The notes: generated by a model from the letters alone, not told the origin. A DNA stretch of 64,000 nucleotides from Rickettsiales bacterium UBA4311 (GCA_002394665.1 DGUL01000001.1:53281-117280); one strand, 5' to 3'. Shown: positions 18,501 through 27,578, counted from the first letter of the stretch. Made by a program: numbers and translations.

Positions 18501-21500
18501 CCAACATATCTTCGTTTCACCTAATATGTTTGCCAATCAAGAAAACATAGACAATTTTAATAAGATATTGACAGACGACAATGTAATATTAGAAAATGGA
18601 GAATTTTTTGATGTAATCGAAACGGGCAAGAATACTTTTACGATCAGCGGCCCTGCAACTGCTGTAAACTCAGAAATAAAGGAATTACATTTTACCGACA
18701 AAAGCTCAAACGGTCTAGACATAACATTTTCGCGAGGTTTAGACAATAAGTGGTATATTGAACGGCAAGAAAACAGCATAATTACCCGCAAAGCTCTCGG
18801 ATTAAACACTTCAGAATTAAAATTTGTAAATTCGGGAGAGGGCAAAGTTAAAATTAAAACCAAAAACAAGCACCAACTACAACAACTACTAAAAAACCAA
18901 CACTTAGGTTTTAACATCACTACCGGTAAGCTTTCAAGACTAAACGCGGAATTAAAACTACAAAATCAACTATTAAATATAGCGCAACCGAACTCGCCAC
19001 AGAAAGCCTATTACGAAGCTAAAATTAACAATCAATTTTCATTAGTACAAGCCGAAGGCGAAACAAAGGCATACTTATGTGCTAACAGGGAATTAGTAAA
19101 AAAAATAAATTTCGGGTGCACATTATTGTCACATGATAAAAAAAACTTCATTTTGGACAAAACAACTTTAAATACCTTGAATAAGGAGTTAAAGAACGCA
19201 GGTCTCGAACAACAGATACAAGAAAATGGCAAAATAATAACGATAGAGAAACAATGCGACAACGATAGCAATATGTTCAAAATAAAACAAACAGTTAAAC
19301 AAAACAACAACACTTATATTATACACGAAGATATCGACCCGAAAAACAAAATAACAATTACAGATAAGGATCTATATATTGGCGAAGAAAAATATGAGAT
19401 TAAGCATTTTGATTATAAAAACAAGATTATATCTTTCAAAGATATAGAAACAAACAAAAGATTCCGAGATCGTCTTAATCAAAAAGGTCTCAAATATGAT
19501 TCAGGAAAGATCTGCACAGTTTTAAAAAAAAACAATCTGCAAGTAGGTACAACAAAGTTAGACGACATAGGTGATGCCAACGATAAGAACAAACAGAAAG
19601 CAAAAATGCTTGAATTCAGTGTAGAAGGTGATAAACTGACCGTTATTAAAAATAACGACAAGAACACAAAGAAAATACTCAAAATTCAAGCAAAGATGGA
19701 TCCAAATAACGCTGATAACGTCATTATAACAGAGCCAAACGAGGAACTCGTTATCCAAGAGTTAGAAAACAATCATATAACCATTATTGATGGTATTCCA
19801 TACAATGCTTTACCGGTAAAACCAATTAAACCATACAATGCTGCACTATATCAGTTGCAAAATGCAAACGGAAGTGCATATGCTTACCTAACTCTTTGGA
19901 AGAGCAAGTTTGAACTTTTGATAAACGATAATAATTGCAATGGCGATAATTTTACAACAATATCACAGGACCAAACAATTATTGATTATGGACTTTCAGA
20001 CAAAGCAAATAAACTGATCTTGACTAAAACAATATCGAATGATCAAGAAATAGATCTTGTAACGAGTAATAAGCCAGGCTTAGATAGTTTAAAATATAGT
20101 CCAAGCCAAAAGAAAATCATAATAAAAGCACAAATTGTTCCAGAAACAATAGATCATGATAAAGCACTAAGATTGAATGTAAAACGATACGTTAACAACA
20201 CAAGCGCAATACTTCTTTACGGGACAGATATCAATAATGGCCTCGTTATCACGAAAAACGACAAGAAAGACAAAATGCTTATTACCGAATTCTCAAACGG
20301 TATAGAACTGCCAAACTCTCAATATCTTATTGACGCAAGCGTTAATTATAGTGACGGACTAGAAAAAGAAATAACTGTACAATTTCAAGACAAAGCACAG
20401 AGAGACGCTTTTGCAGCACAATACGGTCTTGAGGCCGATTGGAATAAAGTTCAACAAATCACCAAGTCCAAGTCTATAGAAGAAAATAAGTTTATTACCA
20501 CACAGGAAGAACTATCCTTTTCGGATATCGTACCGTATCAACTAAGCATCATCGAAAAAGACGGAAAAGCTCGAATGATACAATATGTAGATTCAAATAT
20601 GCATAAACAATACGACGTACTCGAACTGCCAAAACACATCACTTTTGCTAAGGACAAAGCAACCAATACTATCATATTAACGTTTAAAGACGAAAAAGAA
20701 AAACAAACATTTGTAAACAACCTCAACGAACTGAAAGAGGAAATAAAAATATTACAAAAACACTACGACCAACTGTTTCAAGATAAGTATTTTGAATATT
20801 GTAATACGGAAGCAGCAAAAATATTGCAAGCAATATCCCAAGAAGTAACACAAATTACAAAAAAAAACGCACCTAAAAATTACTACGAGATGGAACCAGT
20901 AATGAAAAACGCCATTGAGGATATTAAAAATAAATATACCGACGATTTCATAGAATCACTGCAAAAAAGTAATTTAGACAATACGCCTTTTGTAAAAGAC
21001 GGAAAAGATAGCGAAGGTCATAAGACTTTTATACCAAAAGGAACGCAATCTATAAACATATTATTAGCGGATATATACGCATTCAAACTCATGGCCGAAA
21101 TTAACAATATAAACAATAAATGGAATTTTAACAAATTGATTAACAGCAAAGGCGACTTTGTGTCGATGAAAGATAAATTGGACAGTGCAGTTCCACAAAC
21201 AAAAACTCTCAGTGTACATAAAGACTTCATTACTTTATTACAAAGCCATCTAAATGACCACGAGATATTTTCTCTCTTCGGCAATGGTTATATTCGGCGA
21301 TCTATGCCCAAAAAAAACACATTTATAATCGACACGCCATCCATCATCCTAACATTTGACGACGCACACAACAAAATTACCCTATCCGGAGCTAAAAAAT
21401 CATTAGACATTTTTCTTTCAACACATTTTGCAGATCATGGCGGAACGTTAAGATTGAAATTTCAACCACAAAACTGGGACACAGCAGAAAACCAGCCACT

Positions 21501-22677
21501 TCTTAATCAAGGTTTGTTATACGTGGACCATATTTTCGATAGTAACAACGACAAACGTTTAAACCTCGTTTATAACACAAACTTAAAGAAATTTCAAACA
21601 GTGTACGATAGTGGTGCAGCAGGCAATTATGCACCAATAATGGGAACACTGCAAGATGTAAACTTCAAAACTCTTCCATGTTTCCAAAAAGTGGAAAAGA
21701 ACAAAAGTGGAGCAATAACCGATTTTCAAGTATTCTTTAATCTAACAAACGATGTAGCAAAATACAAAGACCGGTTGCAACAAATCTTGACAGATAGAAG
21801 ACAGAAAGACGAACAAGAAGAAGCAGAAAAACAAAAGAAACTGGAAGCAGAAAGAAAGAAAAAACTCGAAGAAATCCATGAAGATGAAACAACAGTGCTC
21901 GAAAACAACGAAAACGACATGGAACAACCAGAACCGCAACATCACGAAGAAAGAAACGACCAAAAAAATAACATAGAAGATATACAAGAAGAGCATGAAG
22001 TGCCAAGCCAAATCAATAAATATACAAATTCCAACGGATATGGTGGCGCTATTGACGCTTCTGGTTACGGCAACTCAAATAACGGAAATATAAGTAATGA
22101 CAATAACAGAGAAACAAATTTAAAACTAAACAACAAGTACCAAAATAGTAATGAAAGGAGCAATAATTTTGCTAACAATTTGAATAGAAACGATAACACT
22201 AGTAAGTACATCGCGACAAAAATGACAACCACAAGTAATGGTAAAAACTTATCAACAAATAGTTACAGTCTATCGCCTTCACTATCAGGAAGTAGCGGTT
22301 ATGACGGAGGAGGCCAAGGCGAAGGAAACTCAAGCGGTGGAAATACTCCACAGGTATTAAATACAACTACTAATGATGGTGATAAAAACACCAATGATCA
22401 AAATAACAAAAACGATCAAAAACAAAACAATAAAAGAAAGTCGTACGCTGCAACTGGAGGATTAGTAGTTCTTACACTTGGAAGTGGAGCAGTTGCAATA
22501 ATTCTTATGAATGAGAAAGTTGCCGTTATAGTTGGAGCCTGTGGTGTTGTTGTCTGTGGTATTGGAGCATTAGCAACAGGCATAAGTACTTATTCTCATA
22601 ATAAAAAGATAGACACCGGCCAACCAAATACAGACCTTAAAAACTCACAACAAAAACAAGGACGAGATAGGCAATAA
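15589..22677 (+). CDS. Giant hairpin-family protein 4
   Basis: About 2362 aa, the largest gene here, starting MSAMNPG, close to MSANPNQ of family protein 3. The first 40 residues are Gly/Ala/Pro-rich. A very long body follows with no family I recognise, built from many beta-rich units of roughly 150-200 residues separated by Asn/Lys turns. A charged coiled-coil stretch (DRRQKDEQEEAEKQKKLEAE) lies at about 2065, then an Asn/Ser/Gly-rich linker and the hairpin at about 2284-2340 (LGSGAVAIILMNEKVAVIVG, ending TGISTYS). No signal peptide. The frame is open upstream through lysine codons of the A-runs to 15505, but the TATAAT at 15570 makes ATG 15589 the best start. Size and composition suggest an adhesin or secreted effector; that is inference. 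Confidence 0.85.
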   Translation: MSAMNPGAEEAGAGAGAGMGGPHVGPVPPVGLGANGPVPQPLKKPLKKITAAEDVGKINVAKINNIIGGGEDQLEVNVSDCPAADVENDNIKLIKKCGEYALIYVKKGEQIQDKNKPAKTINENGLYWVKLNESGEIKSHVANNGNGLEHHQNFTFKTTKSTYWRYLQSGNKGPQISFKFANGNPTISTSSSLPLVITKNNYPKENGDDIKNLALQNFFKPINSTYKLLYTNNDVIIYAQNDTDELSVATINIQGKVVHAKAPNLSAQHFNGGKADEERFFACPLENDGKLALDIVNEALLNAQSYDNNIPAANPQNKFPVIIGKDMKPKICCHAEQQKIANNGHYIRKMSSNNYNTRLRSPTSYIDNSNGVLTFRINMDLTSDTYQTDSNNMISFPITYDPKIKHHVFDDGFNTIKTNLAAKGFCFDKNFVIHKGFKMPDPSQTITSNQGQATIAYKITKDLLIAKDNVSGQLFLYEKVSGQPTPYQRQENLQGTLSVDGEHFWLSNNPADNYLNAVNANGLHDIQKINYRLNQMMIANGGSEPFEIDQDLKITIKKSGINVIDSNPEFFINESPSLPTQYSYYLPTDNVTQLLKTINVVKMASINNAFDIVFDADNPDNVFLEEKRHNSLPNSCIKHNIHFLTKVDGVKVKKITLPNNKTVFVLVDNDGHSRLNVWNNIKLASKDFACELQVDATTHKISASKQQNTDKKIFISPKQKNVTSFSVGEGDKEQKLFLQTPPKSPHEKIELHYQDGSQPKQKLQNIHYQNGAIISSNANTINNILGINGAHFRIGQDGKIGYLVEIGNNCTLDGRIVKSDLNSNKLKIGTDEYTLPADTKHDTLNKTITIPFGADGKLPVIKIGQHHFCPELDNPFTTKINIHQNILNDNELSAIATQLKVDKNQLQPIQVVNTTANNNGDTFKNILVYNTFDQQLHIVNMEKPHDSEQYTTCTVRATLNVCCEQKNGSSGQHIFVSPNMFANQENIDNFNKILTDDNVILENGEFFDVIETGKNTFTISGPATAVNSEIKELHFTDKSSNGLDITFSRGLDNKWYIERQENSIITRKALGLNTSELKFVNSGEGKVKIKTKNKHQLQQLLKNQHLGFNITTGKLSRLNAELKLQNQLLNIAQPNSPQKAYYEAKINNQFSLVQAEGETKAYLCANRELVKKINFGCTLLSHDKKNFILDKTTLNTLNKELKNAGLEQQIQENGKIITIEKQCDNDSNMFKIKQTVKQNNNTYIIHEDIDPKNKITITDKDLYIGEEKYEIKHFDYKNKIISFKDIETNKRFRDRLNQKGLKYDSGKICTVLKKNNLQVGTTKLDDIGDANDKNKQKAKMLEFSVEGDKLTVIKNNDKNTKKILKIQAKMDPNNADNVIITEPNEELVIQELENNHITIIDGIPYNALPVKPIKPYNAALYQLQNANGSAYAYLTLWKSKFELLINDNNCNGDNFTTISQDQTIIDYGLSDKANKLILTKTISNDQEIDLVTSNKPGLDSLKYSPSQKKIIIKAQIVPETIDHDKALRLNVKRYVNNTSAILLYGTDINNGLVITKNDKKDKMLITEFSNGIELPNSQYLIDASVNYSDGLEKEITVQFQDKAQRDAFAAQYGLEADWNKVQQITKSKSIEENKFITTQEELSFSDIVPYQLSIIEKDGKARMIQYVDSNMHKQYDVLELPKHITFAKDKATNTIILTFKDEKEKQTFVNNLNELKEEIKILQKHYDQLFQDKYFEYCNTEAAKILQAISQEVTQITKKNAPKNYYEMEPVMKNAIEDIKNKYTDDFIESLQKSNLDNTPFVKDGKDSEGHKTFIPKGTQSINILLADIYAFKLMAEINNINNKWNFNKLINSKGDFVSMKDKLDSAVPQTKTLSVHKDFITLLQSHLNDHEIFSLFGNGYIRRSMPKKNTFIIDTPSIILTFDDAHNKITLSGAKKSLDIFLSTHFADHGGTLRLKFQPQNWDTAENQPLLNQGLLYVDHIFDSNNDKRLNLVYNTNLKKFQTVYDSGAAGNYAPIMGTLQDVNFKTLPCFQKVEKNKSGAITDFQVFFNLTNDVAKYKDRLQQILTDRRQKDEQEEAEKQKKLEAERKKKLEEIHEDETTVLENNENDMEQPEPQHHEERNDQKNNIEDIQEEHEVPSQINKYTNSNGYGGAIDASGYGNSNNGNISNDNNRETNLKLNNKYQNSNERSNNFANNLNRNDNTSKYIATKMTTTSNGKNLSTNSYSLSPSLSGSSGYDGGGQGEGNSSGGNTPQVLNTTTNDGDKNTNDQNNKNDQKQNNKRKSYAATGGLVVLTLGSGAVAIILMNEKVAVIVGACGVVVCGIGALATGISTYSHNKKIDTGQPNTDLKNSQQKQGRDRQ

Positions 22678-22730
22678 AAATACCATTGCTTGAAAATTAT
22701 GAAAAACGAAAAGTTCTCTTATAGCTTCTT

Positions 22731-23324
22731 ATGAGGAGAGCTTTTCTCACAACGATAACTTGTTTTATTTTATCTTGTGTTGTTGTAATGAATATTTGTC
22801 ATACAAACAAAATATTATCAATGCCACGTATCGTTAAAACGAAAAACCAAGCAATTATAGCAAAAGCTACTGACACAACCACCGTTCTCCCTCTGGCAAT
22901 GTCATTTGCAGTTTCTCTTATTGAAAAAAACCCTTATTTTTATTTTATCAACACAACTTCAGTAGTAGCTACAACATTAACTTGCAAAATATTGAAACAT
23001 ATAATTCAAGAACCTCGTCCAGACGATAAAAACGATAAAAAATCATTTCCTTCGGGACACTCAACCCTCGCCTTTGCAGGAACAACTTTGCTTTTTGTTT
23101 TACGGAAAAAATATAAAATGAACGCAAAAACGAAAAACGCATTTTGCACAACTGGGCTTTTACTGGCATTATTCACAGCAATCGGCAGAGTTTTAGCTAA
23201 TCGTCATTGGCCTATTGATGTCGTTTGCGGTAGCCTTATTGGCATTATCGGCGTGTTCATCAGCTATGCAATCACGGAAAAAATGATAAATAAAATTAAA
23301 AAAGCCACAAAAACAGAACAATAA
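22731..23324 (+). CDS. PAP2-family membrane phosphatase
   Basis: 197-aa integral membrane acid phosphatase of the PAP2 superfamily. The three motifs are present: C1 as KILKHIIQEPRP, C2 as FPSGHSTLAFA, and C3 as GRVLANRHWPIDVVCG with the catalytic His. The N-terminus is a hydrophobic helix (FLTTITCFILSCVVVMNI). Members dephosphorylate undecaprenyl pyrophosphate, phosphatidate or lipid A; the exact substrate cannot be told. An 11-codon ORF (22699-22734, MKNEKFSYSFL) overlaps the start as ATGA, and an imperfect hairpin (GAAAAG.TTCTC / GGAGAGCTTTTC) surrounds the start region, so translational coupling is possible but unproven. Confidence 0.88.
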   Translation: MRRAFLTTITCFILSCVVVMNICHTNKILSMPRIVKTKNQAIIAKATDTTTVLPLAMSFAVSLIEKNPYFYFINTTSVVATTLTCKILKHIIQEPRPDDKNDKKSFPSGHSTLAFAGTTLLFVLRKKYKMNAKTKNAFCTTGLLLALFTAIGRVLANRHWPIDVVCGSLIGIIGVFISYAITEKMINKIKKATKTEQ

Positions 23325-23391
23325 AGCAATATTAAACATTAAATAACAAAAAAAGCTCCACAACGACGCAAAGCACGTTGAATGGCACCTT

Positions 23392-23901
23392 TTAATTAGT
23401 TCCAGTAGAGCCAAATCTCCCGGCTCCTCTTTCTGTCTCGTCAAGTTCTTCAACAATTTCAAGATTACATTTTGAAATTTTACAAATTATCATTTGCGAA
23501 ATTCTTTCTCCGCGTTTAATCTCAAAGGGCTCATTTGATAAATTCACTAAAATCGTGCCAATCTCACCTCTATAATCGCTGTCTATTGTCCCCGGTGTAT
23601 TTACGATACTAATCCCGTGCTTAAAAGCCAATCCGGAACGCGGGCGAACTTGAATTTCATATTCATCCGTTAAACCACACATTGCAATCCCGCTTTGCAC
23701 ACAAACCCTTTCAAGCGGTTGCAAAACATAGCTTTCAATATCTTTCCCAAGCACAAAAGTCTCTTTTGTCTTTGGCAAAAAAACATCCGTTGCTCTCAAA
23801 TCCATTCCGCTACTTCCTTTTGTTTGATAATTCAAAAGCTCGCCGTTGTTATAAACTTCCTTTGCATTTTCAGACAAAAATTTTATTCTCAAAGTTTCCA
23901 C
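23392..23901 (-). CDS. dut: dUTP pyrophosphatase
   Basis: 169-aa trimeric dUTPase that hydrolyses dUTP to dUMP, keeping uracil out of DNA and supplying dTMP synthesis. Motifs in order: GSSGMDLRA (1), RPRSGLAFKHGI (2), NTPGTIDSDYRGE (3, with the catalytic Asp), GERISQMII (4) and the flexible C-terminal arm RGAGRFGSTG (5). It has about 20 residues more than the shortest family members, in the N-terminal region. It lies 48 bases upstream of the stop of tolA on the same strand and is not obviously coupled to the PAP2 gene, which converges on it. Confidence 0.96.
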   Translation of the reverse strand: METLRIKFLSENAKEVYNNGELLNYQTKGSSGMDLRATDVFLPKTKETFVLGKDIESYVLQPLERVCVQSGIAMCGLTDEYEIQVRPRSGLAFKHGISIVNTPGTIDSDYRGEIGTILVNLSNEPFEIKRGERISQMIICKISKCNLEIVEELDETERGAGRFGSTGTN

Positions 23902-23949
23902 AAAGCAACGAACAATTGACGAAGTTTTATTTTATTTTGCAAGACAACA

Positions 23950-25461
23950 TTACACTCCACTTTTAAAAGTTAGTTTTAAACTTTTCCACAAACTATAATT
24001 ATTTTTTGAAAGATATTTTACCCTTGCAATGCCACAGTTCTGCAACGAGTTCACGACATCGTCCTTAAATTGCCTATTTAAACGACTTTCCTCACTTTCT
24101 GAAAGCAATTTTATACTCTGCAAATTTGTATTATCGTCCCAGCTAATCAAAAAAGATGCTTCAAGGTTTTGCCCTCTGTATTCTTTTGCATATCCATACC
24201 AACAATTTTCAAGTGTATATTCCAAATAAGCCAACATCTGCAAATCCTGTGAATTGCTGTTTTTACCCGTTGACACCCCTTCAAACCGATTATATTTATC
24301 CATTTCCTGCAAACTCCCATCAATTACAAAACTAAAAACATTATTGCTATCGCTTTTGATTTCATTTTTTAAAAAATTAACCCCCTCTTTTTGCACATCA
24401 TTGGTCTTGACAAGTTCTTCATTTTGAACCTGCTGTTTTTGTTCTTCTTCGTCTTCAAATTCAACTTCCAAAATTTCATAGTCATCTTTTGCTTTCTTCT
24501 GTTTTTCTTTTTTCTCTTTCTGCTTTTTAGATTTTTTTGCTTGTGTGGCATCTTTAATTCTATTCCCATATTGGTCATATCTACTATCAATTATTTGATA
24601 CTTATCATCGCTTTTAATATGTAAAATCGCTCGCCAAATACGGCCAAGGCTGTCAAAAATACTATCATCCTTTCTAATATTTTGTCCTCCAAGTTTGCCA
24701 ACAATTGTTTTATCCTCTTCTCTTTTTACACTTATTTTTTGCTTTTTTCGCGACAATTTTACATCCAAAACTCTATTAGTCGCACAATTTTTACATTCTC
24801 TTACAACAAAATATTGTCGCTTTTCTTTCACTCTTTTTGAAGGTGGTAAAACACTTTTTTTTACTCCACTTATTTCTTCAAGTTTTGACCTACTATCAAC
24901 AATTTCATACTCAACATCATCTTTTTTTTTCTTTTTTTTCTTCCCGGTTTTTCCGTCTTCTGTTTCAAATCTTGTATTTTCCATTCCTATGCCATTTGCA
25001 TCACTACTTATAAAACCATCAAAATTTCCGCTTGAAACATTCATTTTTTTCAACGTTTCTTCGTCAATTTCGTCATTTGTATTTTTCTTTTTCGTATTGT
25101 TCGCAAGCCAACTATTTATTGATTTAATCAACTCATTTTTTTTATACTCAAAAGTCCCCTGCTTCGCTTTATTTTCTTCTTCATTTTTCTCTTCTTCAAT
25201 TCTTTCCGTTGATGATTTCCAGTTTCGTCTATCAATCATTTTTAAATAATCCTCATAAGTTATTAAATCAACTCTTATGTAATTCAAAGGTTTTGCATTT
25301 AATCGCTCAATTCTCGCATTTCTATCACTCAAATAATTTGAATAAGAATTTACAATTGTCGTCCCTATTGTCCCAACGACCATAGTCAACGCCATTGTAT
25401 ATTCTGCTCTGCTGATATATTTAAAAAAATGTTGTCTAAAAACTAAAAGCTTTTTTCCCAT
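23950..25461 (-). CDS. tolA: TolA/TonB-like protein of a Tol cluster
   Basis: 503 aa. A short cytoplasmic N-terminus and one membrane helix (about 22-42, MALTMVVGTIGTTIVNSY) are followed by a very long Lys/Glu-rich periplasmic region and a C-terminal domain of about 95 residues resembling TolA domain III (LNRQFKDDVVNSLQNCG). Third gene of tolQ-tolR-tolA, 10 bases after tolR. The SxxxH motif at the start of the TolA/TonB helix, which couples to the proton channel, reads S17-R-A-E-Y21 here, so the His is absent. A CxxC (ECKNCATNR) in the linker is unusual. Assignment rests on position and architecture more than on sequence identity. Confidence 0.7.
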   Translation of the reverse strand: MGKKLLVFRQHFFKYISRAEYTMALTMVVGTIGTTIVNSYSNYLSDRNARIERLNAKPLNYIRVDLITYEDYLKMIDRRNWKSSTERIEEEKNEEENKAKQGTFEYKKNELIKSINSWLANNTKKKNTNDEIDEETLKKMNVSSGNFDGFISSDANGIGMENTRFETEDGKTGKKKKKKKDDVEYEIVDSRSKLEEISGVKKSVLPPSKRVKEKRQYFVVRECKNCATNRVLDVKLSRKKQKISVKREEDKTIVGKLGGQNIRKDDSIFDSLGRIWRAILHIKSDDKYQIIDSRYDQYGNRIKDATQAKKSKKQKEKKEKQKKAKDDYEILEVEFEDEEEQKQQVQNEELVKTNDVQKEGVNFLKNEIKSDSNNVFSFVIDGSLQEMDKYNRFEGVSTGKNSNSQDLQMLAYLEYTLENCWYGYAKEYRGQNLEASFLISWDDNTNLQSIKLLSESEESRLNRQFKDDVVNSLQNCGIARVKYLSKNNYSLWKSLKLTFKSGV

Positions 25462-25471
25462 ACTTCATAAA

Positions 25472-25924
25472 CTAATATTTCTTTTCACCTGAATATTTTC
25501 CAACAAGAGAAACATCTTTTACACCTATATCATTCAGTTTTTCCAATACTTTCATAATTGCATTGTAGCTCGTTTGAACGTCCGCACGAATGAAAATTTT
25601 TACATCTTCAAGTTTTTGATTTTTGTTTATTTCCTTCACTAGCTCACCAACACTATCTATTTTTGAAGGATAGTTATTTACAACAACTTCATCGTCGTCT
25701 ACAACTTGAATTGTGTTATAAACAAAATCATCATAAATCTCAATTGGCTCGGTATTTAAGCTTGGCAACTCAACATTTACTCCGCTAATTACCGGAGGCA
25801 TAAAAGCAACTACAACTCCAAGCATCAAAGTCATAACAATAACCAAAGGCAAACAACTTGGAGAAGGAATACTCCTTGATTTTCTTCTAAAAAAGTGCTG
25901 ACTATAAATAATCATACTGCTCAA
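25472..25924 (-). CDS. tolR: TolR/ExbD-like protein lacking the proton-path aspartate
   Basis: 150 aa: one N-terminal membrane helix and a periplasmic domain that fits ExbD/TolR (the stretch following VELPSL, then the end ALEKLNDIGVKDVSLVGK). Known members have an essential Asp in the helix, in the context PLLDVLLVL; here the same position reads PLVIVMTLM, with Ile at about residue 29. If aligned correctly, this subunit cannot carry out the known protonation step. It lies 2 bases after tolQ and 10 before tolA. The start could also be the internal ATG (MIIYSQ). Confidence 0.85.
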   Translation of the reverse strand: MSSMIIYSQHFFRRKSRSIPSPSCLPLVIVMTLMLGVVVAFMPPVISGVNVELPSLNTEPIEIYDDFVYNTIQVVDDDEVVVNNYPSKIDSVGELVKEINKNQKLEDVKIFIRADVQTSYNAIMKVLEKLNDIGVKDVSLVGKYSGEKKY

Positions 25925-25926
25925 AA

Positions 25927-26712
25927 TTAAACATCATCATCGTCATCCATCATGACTTGTTTTGCTTGTCTTGGAGCTTCTTTTACCGGTTGTTGTTGAA
26001 CGAATTGACTTCCAGAACTTGCCTGACTTGGAACTACACCATTTACCGCAGTGCCATCCAAAGCTCGCCCTAATATATGCAACAAATCAACAATATAACC
26101 ATCAATTCTATCGCTAATTTCTTGAATTTTCATATTAAAATACCAATAAATCGGCATTGAGATGATTACAACCAACAAAGCAAAAACCAAACAAACCAAA
26201 GCACCGCCTATTCCAATGCCAGAAGACACAATTGTAATTCCGTTTTCTATGTCTATATTGTAAAATATGTCAATCATCCCGATTACTGTTCCCATCAAAC
26301 CCAAAAAAGGAGCAACCTTAATAAACATCGCTAAGGCATCCATATAATTCTCGCAAGTTCTCATAATTTTAACCTTTTGCACGTGTGCTGTGTTTAACAT
26401 CCTTTCTTTTATATCAGGCTTTGCCCCTGCAGACGTCTGCAGCGAAGAGCTTGCAAGCCATTCTTCCCATATTGCCTTAAAAATCATTCCAAGCGGATGG
26501 CTTAAATTCTCTTTATTTGATTCGTAAAAATTAGATAAATCAATCCCGGACCAAAATTGCTCTTCAAAACTTTGAATATATGCTTGAATATATTTTAACT
26601 TTTTCAACCTTGAAAGTCCCATTGCAACAATCATTGCAAGCATTACGACAAGACCAATTACAATAACCTTGATGTAAAAACTTGAATAAAATAGATACTT
26701 CAACGTGTACAT
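25927..26712 (-). CDS. tolQ: TolQ/ExbB-like motor subunit
   Basis: 261-aa inner-membrane protein of the MotA/TolQ/ExbB proton-channel family with three membrane helices. The signature APFLGLMGTVIGMI (about 134-147) keeps the first channel Thr (T142). In the last helix, where TolQ reads EALIATAIGLF with the second essential Thr, this protein reads GALVCLVFALL, with Leu175. The C-terminus adds a Gln/Ser tail ending in five Asp. Together with tolR and tolA it would span the envelope during division; the loss of channel residues across all three proteins suggests relaxed or altered energy coupling. No tolB or pal is nearby. Confidence 0.88.
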   Translation of the reverse strand: MYTLKYLFYSSFYIKVIVIGLVVMLAMIVAMGLSRLKKLKYIQAYIQSFEEQFWSGIDLSNFYESNKENLSHPLGMIFKAIWEEWLASSSLQTSAGAKPDIKERMLNTAHVQKVKIMRTCENYMDALAMFIKVAPFLGLMGTVIGMIDIFYNIDIENGITIVSSGIGIGGALVCLVFALLVVIISMPIYWYFNMKIQEISDRIDGYIVDLLHILGRALDGTAVNGVVPSQASSGSQFVQQQPVKEAPRQAKQVMMDDDDDV

Positions 26713-26777
26713 ACAAACGTTGCTAAATTATGCTTTTTTTTGCACTTTTTTCAAGTTTTGAGTTTAAAACTCCCGTA

Positions 26778-27449
26778 TTATTTTAATCTCGCAAGCCCTT
26801 CAAGGCCGAGCTCAAAAGCTTTATCAAATTTTGAAATAAATCCCCTATTATGACTGACCATCAAAAGAGCTATTTTATCATTTTTTACCATATTCAGCAT
26901 TTCATCAACAACGAGTTCCGACATATCATTATCAAGATTTCCTGTCGGCTCATCAGCCAATATCAAAATGGGTTTTTTAACAATAGCTCTTGCTATCGCA
27001 ACTCTCTGTTTTTCACCACCAGAAAGTTCGTCCGGCATTGCATCTTTTCGGTGTATTATTTTCATCTTCTCCAAAATCTCCGAAGCATTTTTTTCTGCCT
27101 TTTTTTTGCCTACACCATTAACCATTTGAGGAATTACTAAGTTTTCCATTACCGAAAAATCGCTAAACAAATAGTGAAATTGATAAATAAACCCAACCTT
27201 ACTGCTTAGTATCTTATTTTTTTTCCTATCTTTCATTTTTCTTATATCGCAACATTCGCCGTCAATAAAAACTTCGCCATCACAGCCTTGAAGCAATCCG
27301 GCGATTTGCAATAAAGTGCTCTTACCACAACCAGAGTTTCCCAACAAAAGCACACTTTCCCCTTTGTTGATTTCTAAATTTAGATTCTCAAAAATAATCC
27401 TCTCTTTTCCTGCATCGGCATACGATTTTGAAATATTCTTTAAAGCCAA
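26778..27449 (-). CDS. LolD-like ABC transporter ATP-binding protein
   Basis: About 223 aa ATPase of the LolD/MacB/FtsE class: Walker A GNSGCGKSTLL, Q-loop region GFIYQFHYLF, signature LSGGEKQRVAIARA, Walker B ILILADEPTGNLD, switch His in VSHNRG. In LolCDE this subunit powers release of lipoproteins from the inner membrane for transfer to the outer membrane. No permease gene is adjacent, so LolD is the best guess and FtsE remains possible. The frame is open to GTG 27515, which would add a hydrophobic 22-residue stretch foreign to the family; TTG 27449 gives a normal start (MALKNISKSY). Confidence 0.85.
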   Translation of the reverse strand: MALKNISKSYADAGKERIIFENLNLEINKGESVLLLGNSGCGKSTLLQIAGLLQGCDGEVFIDGECCDIRKMKDRKKNKILSSKVGFIYQFHYLFSDFSVMENLVIPQMVNGVGKKKAEKNASEILEKMKIIHRKDAMPDELSGGEKQRVAIARAIVKKPILILADEPTGNLDNDMSELVVDEMLNMVKNDKIALLMVSHNRGFISKFDKAFELGLEGLARLK

Positions 27450-27548
27450 TACAGACGACAAGAAAAAGCAAGCCAGAAAAATAAAAGTTTTGTAAAAATC
27501 AATTAAAATTCCCACTTCAAATTGAATAAAAACAACACAAGAACAAGC

Positions 27549-27578
27549 TTGACAAATATTTTGAATAAAATCTTATAC
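27549..27578 (+). promoter_or_regulatory. Promoter of atpH
   Basis: Perfect -35 TTGACA (27549-27554), an 18-base spacer, and -10 TTATAC (27573-27578). GTG 27593 follows after 14 bases, so the leader would be only about 7 bases long. Confidence 0.6.

Noticed and set aside
24695..25249. 184-codon Ser/Phe-rich plus-strand ORF opposite tolA
   Set aside because: Mirror of the Lys/Glu-rich linker of tolA; no domain, and the minus-strand gene is in an operon.
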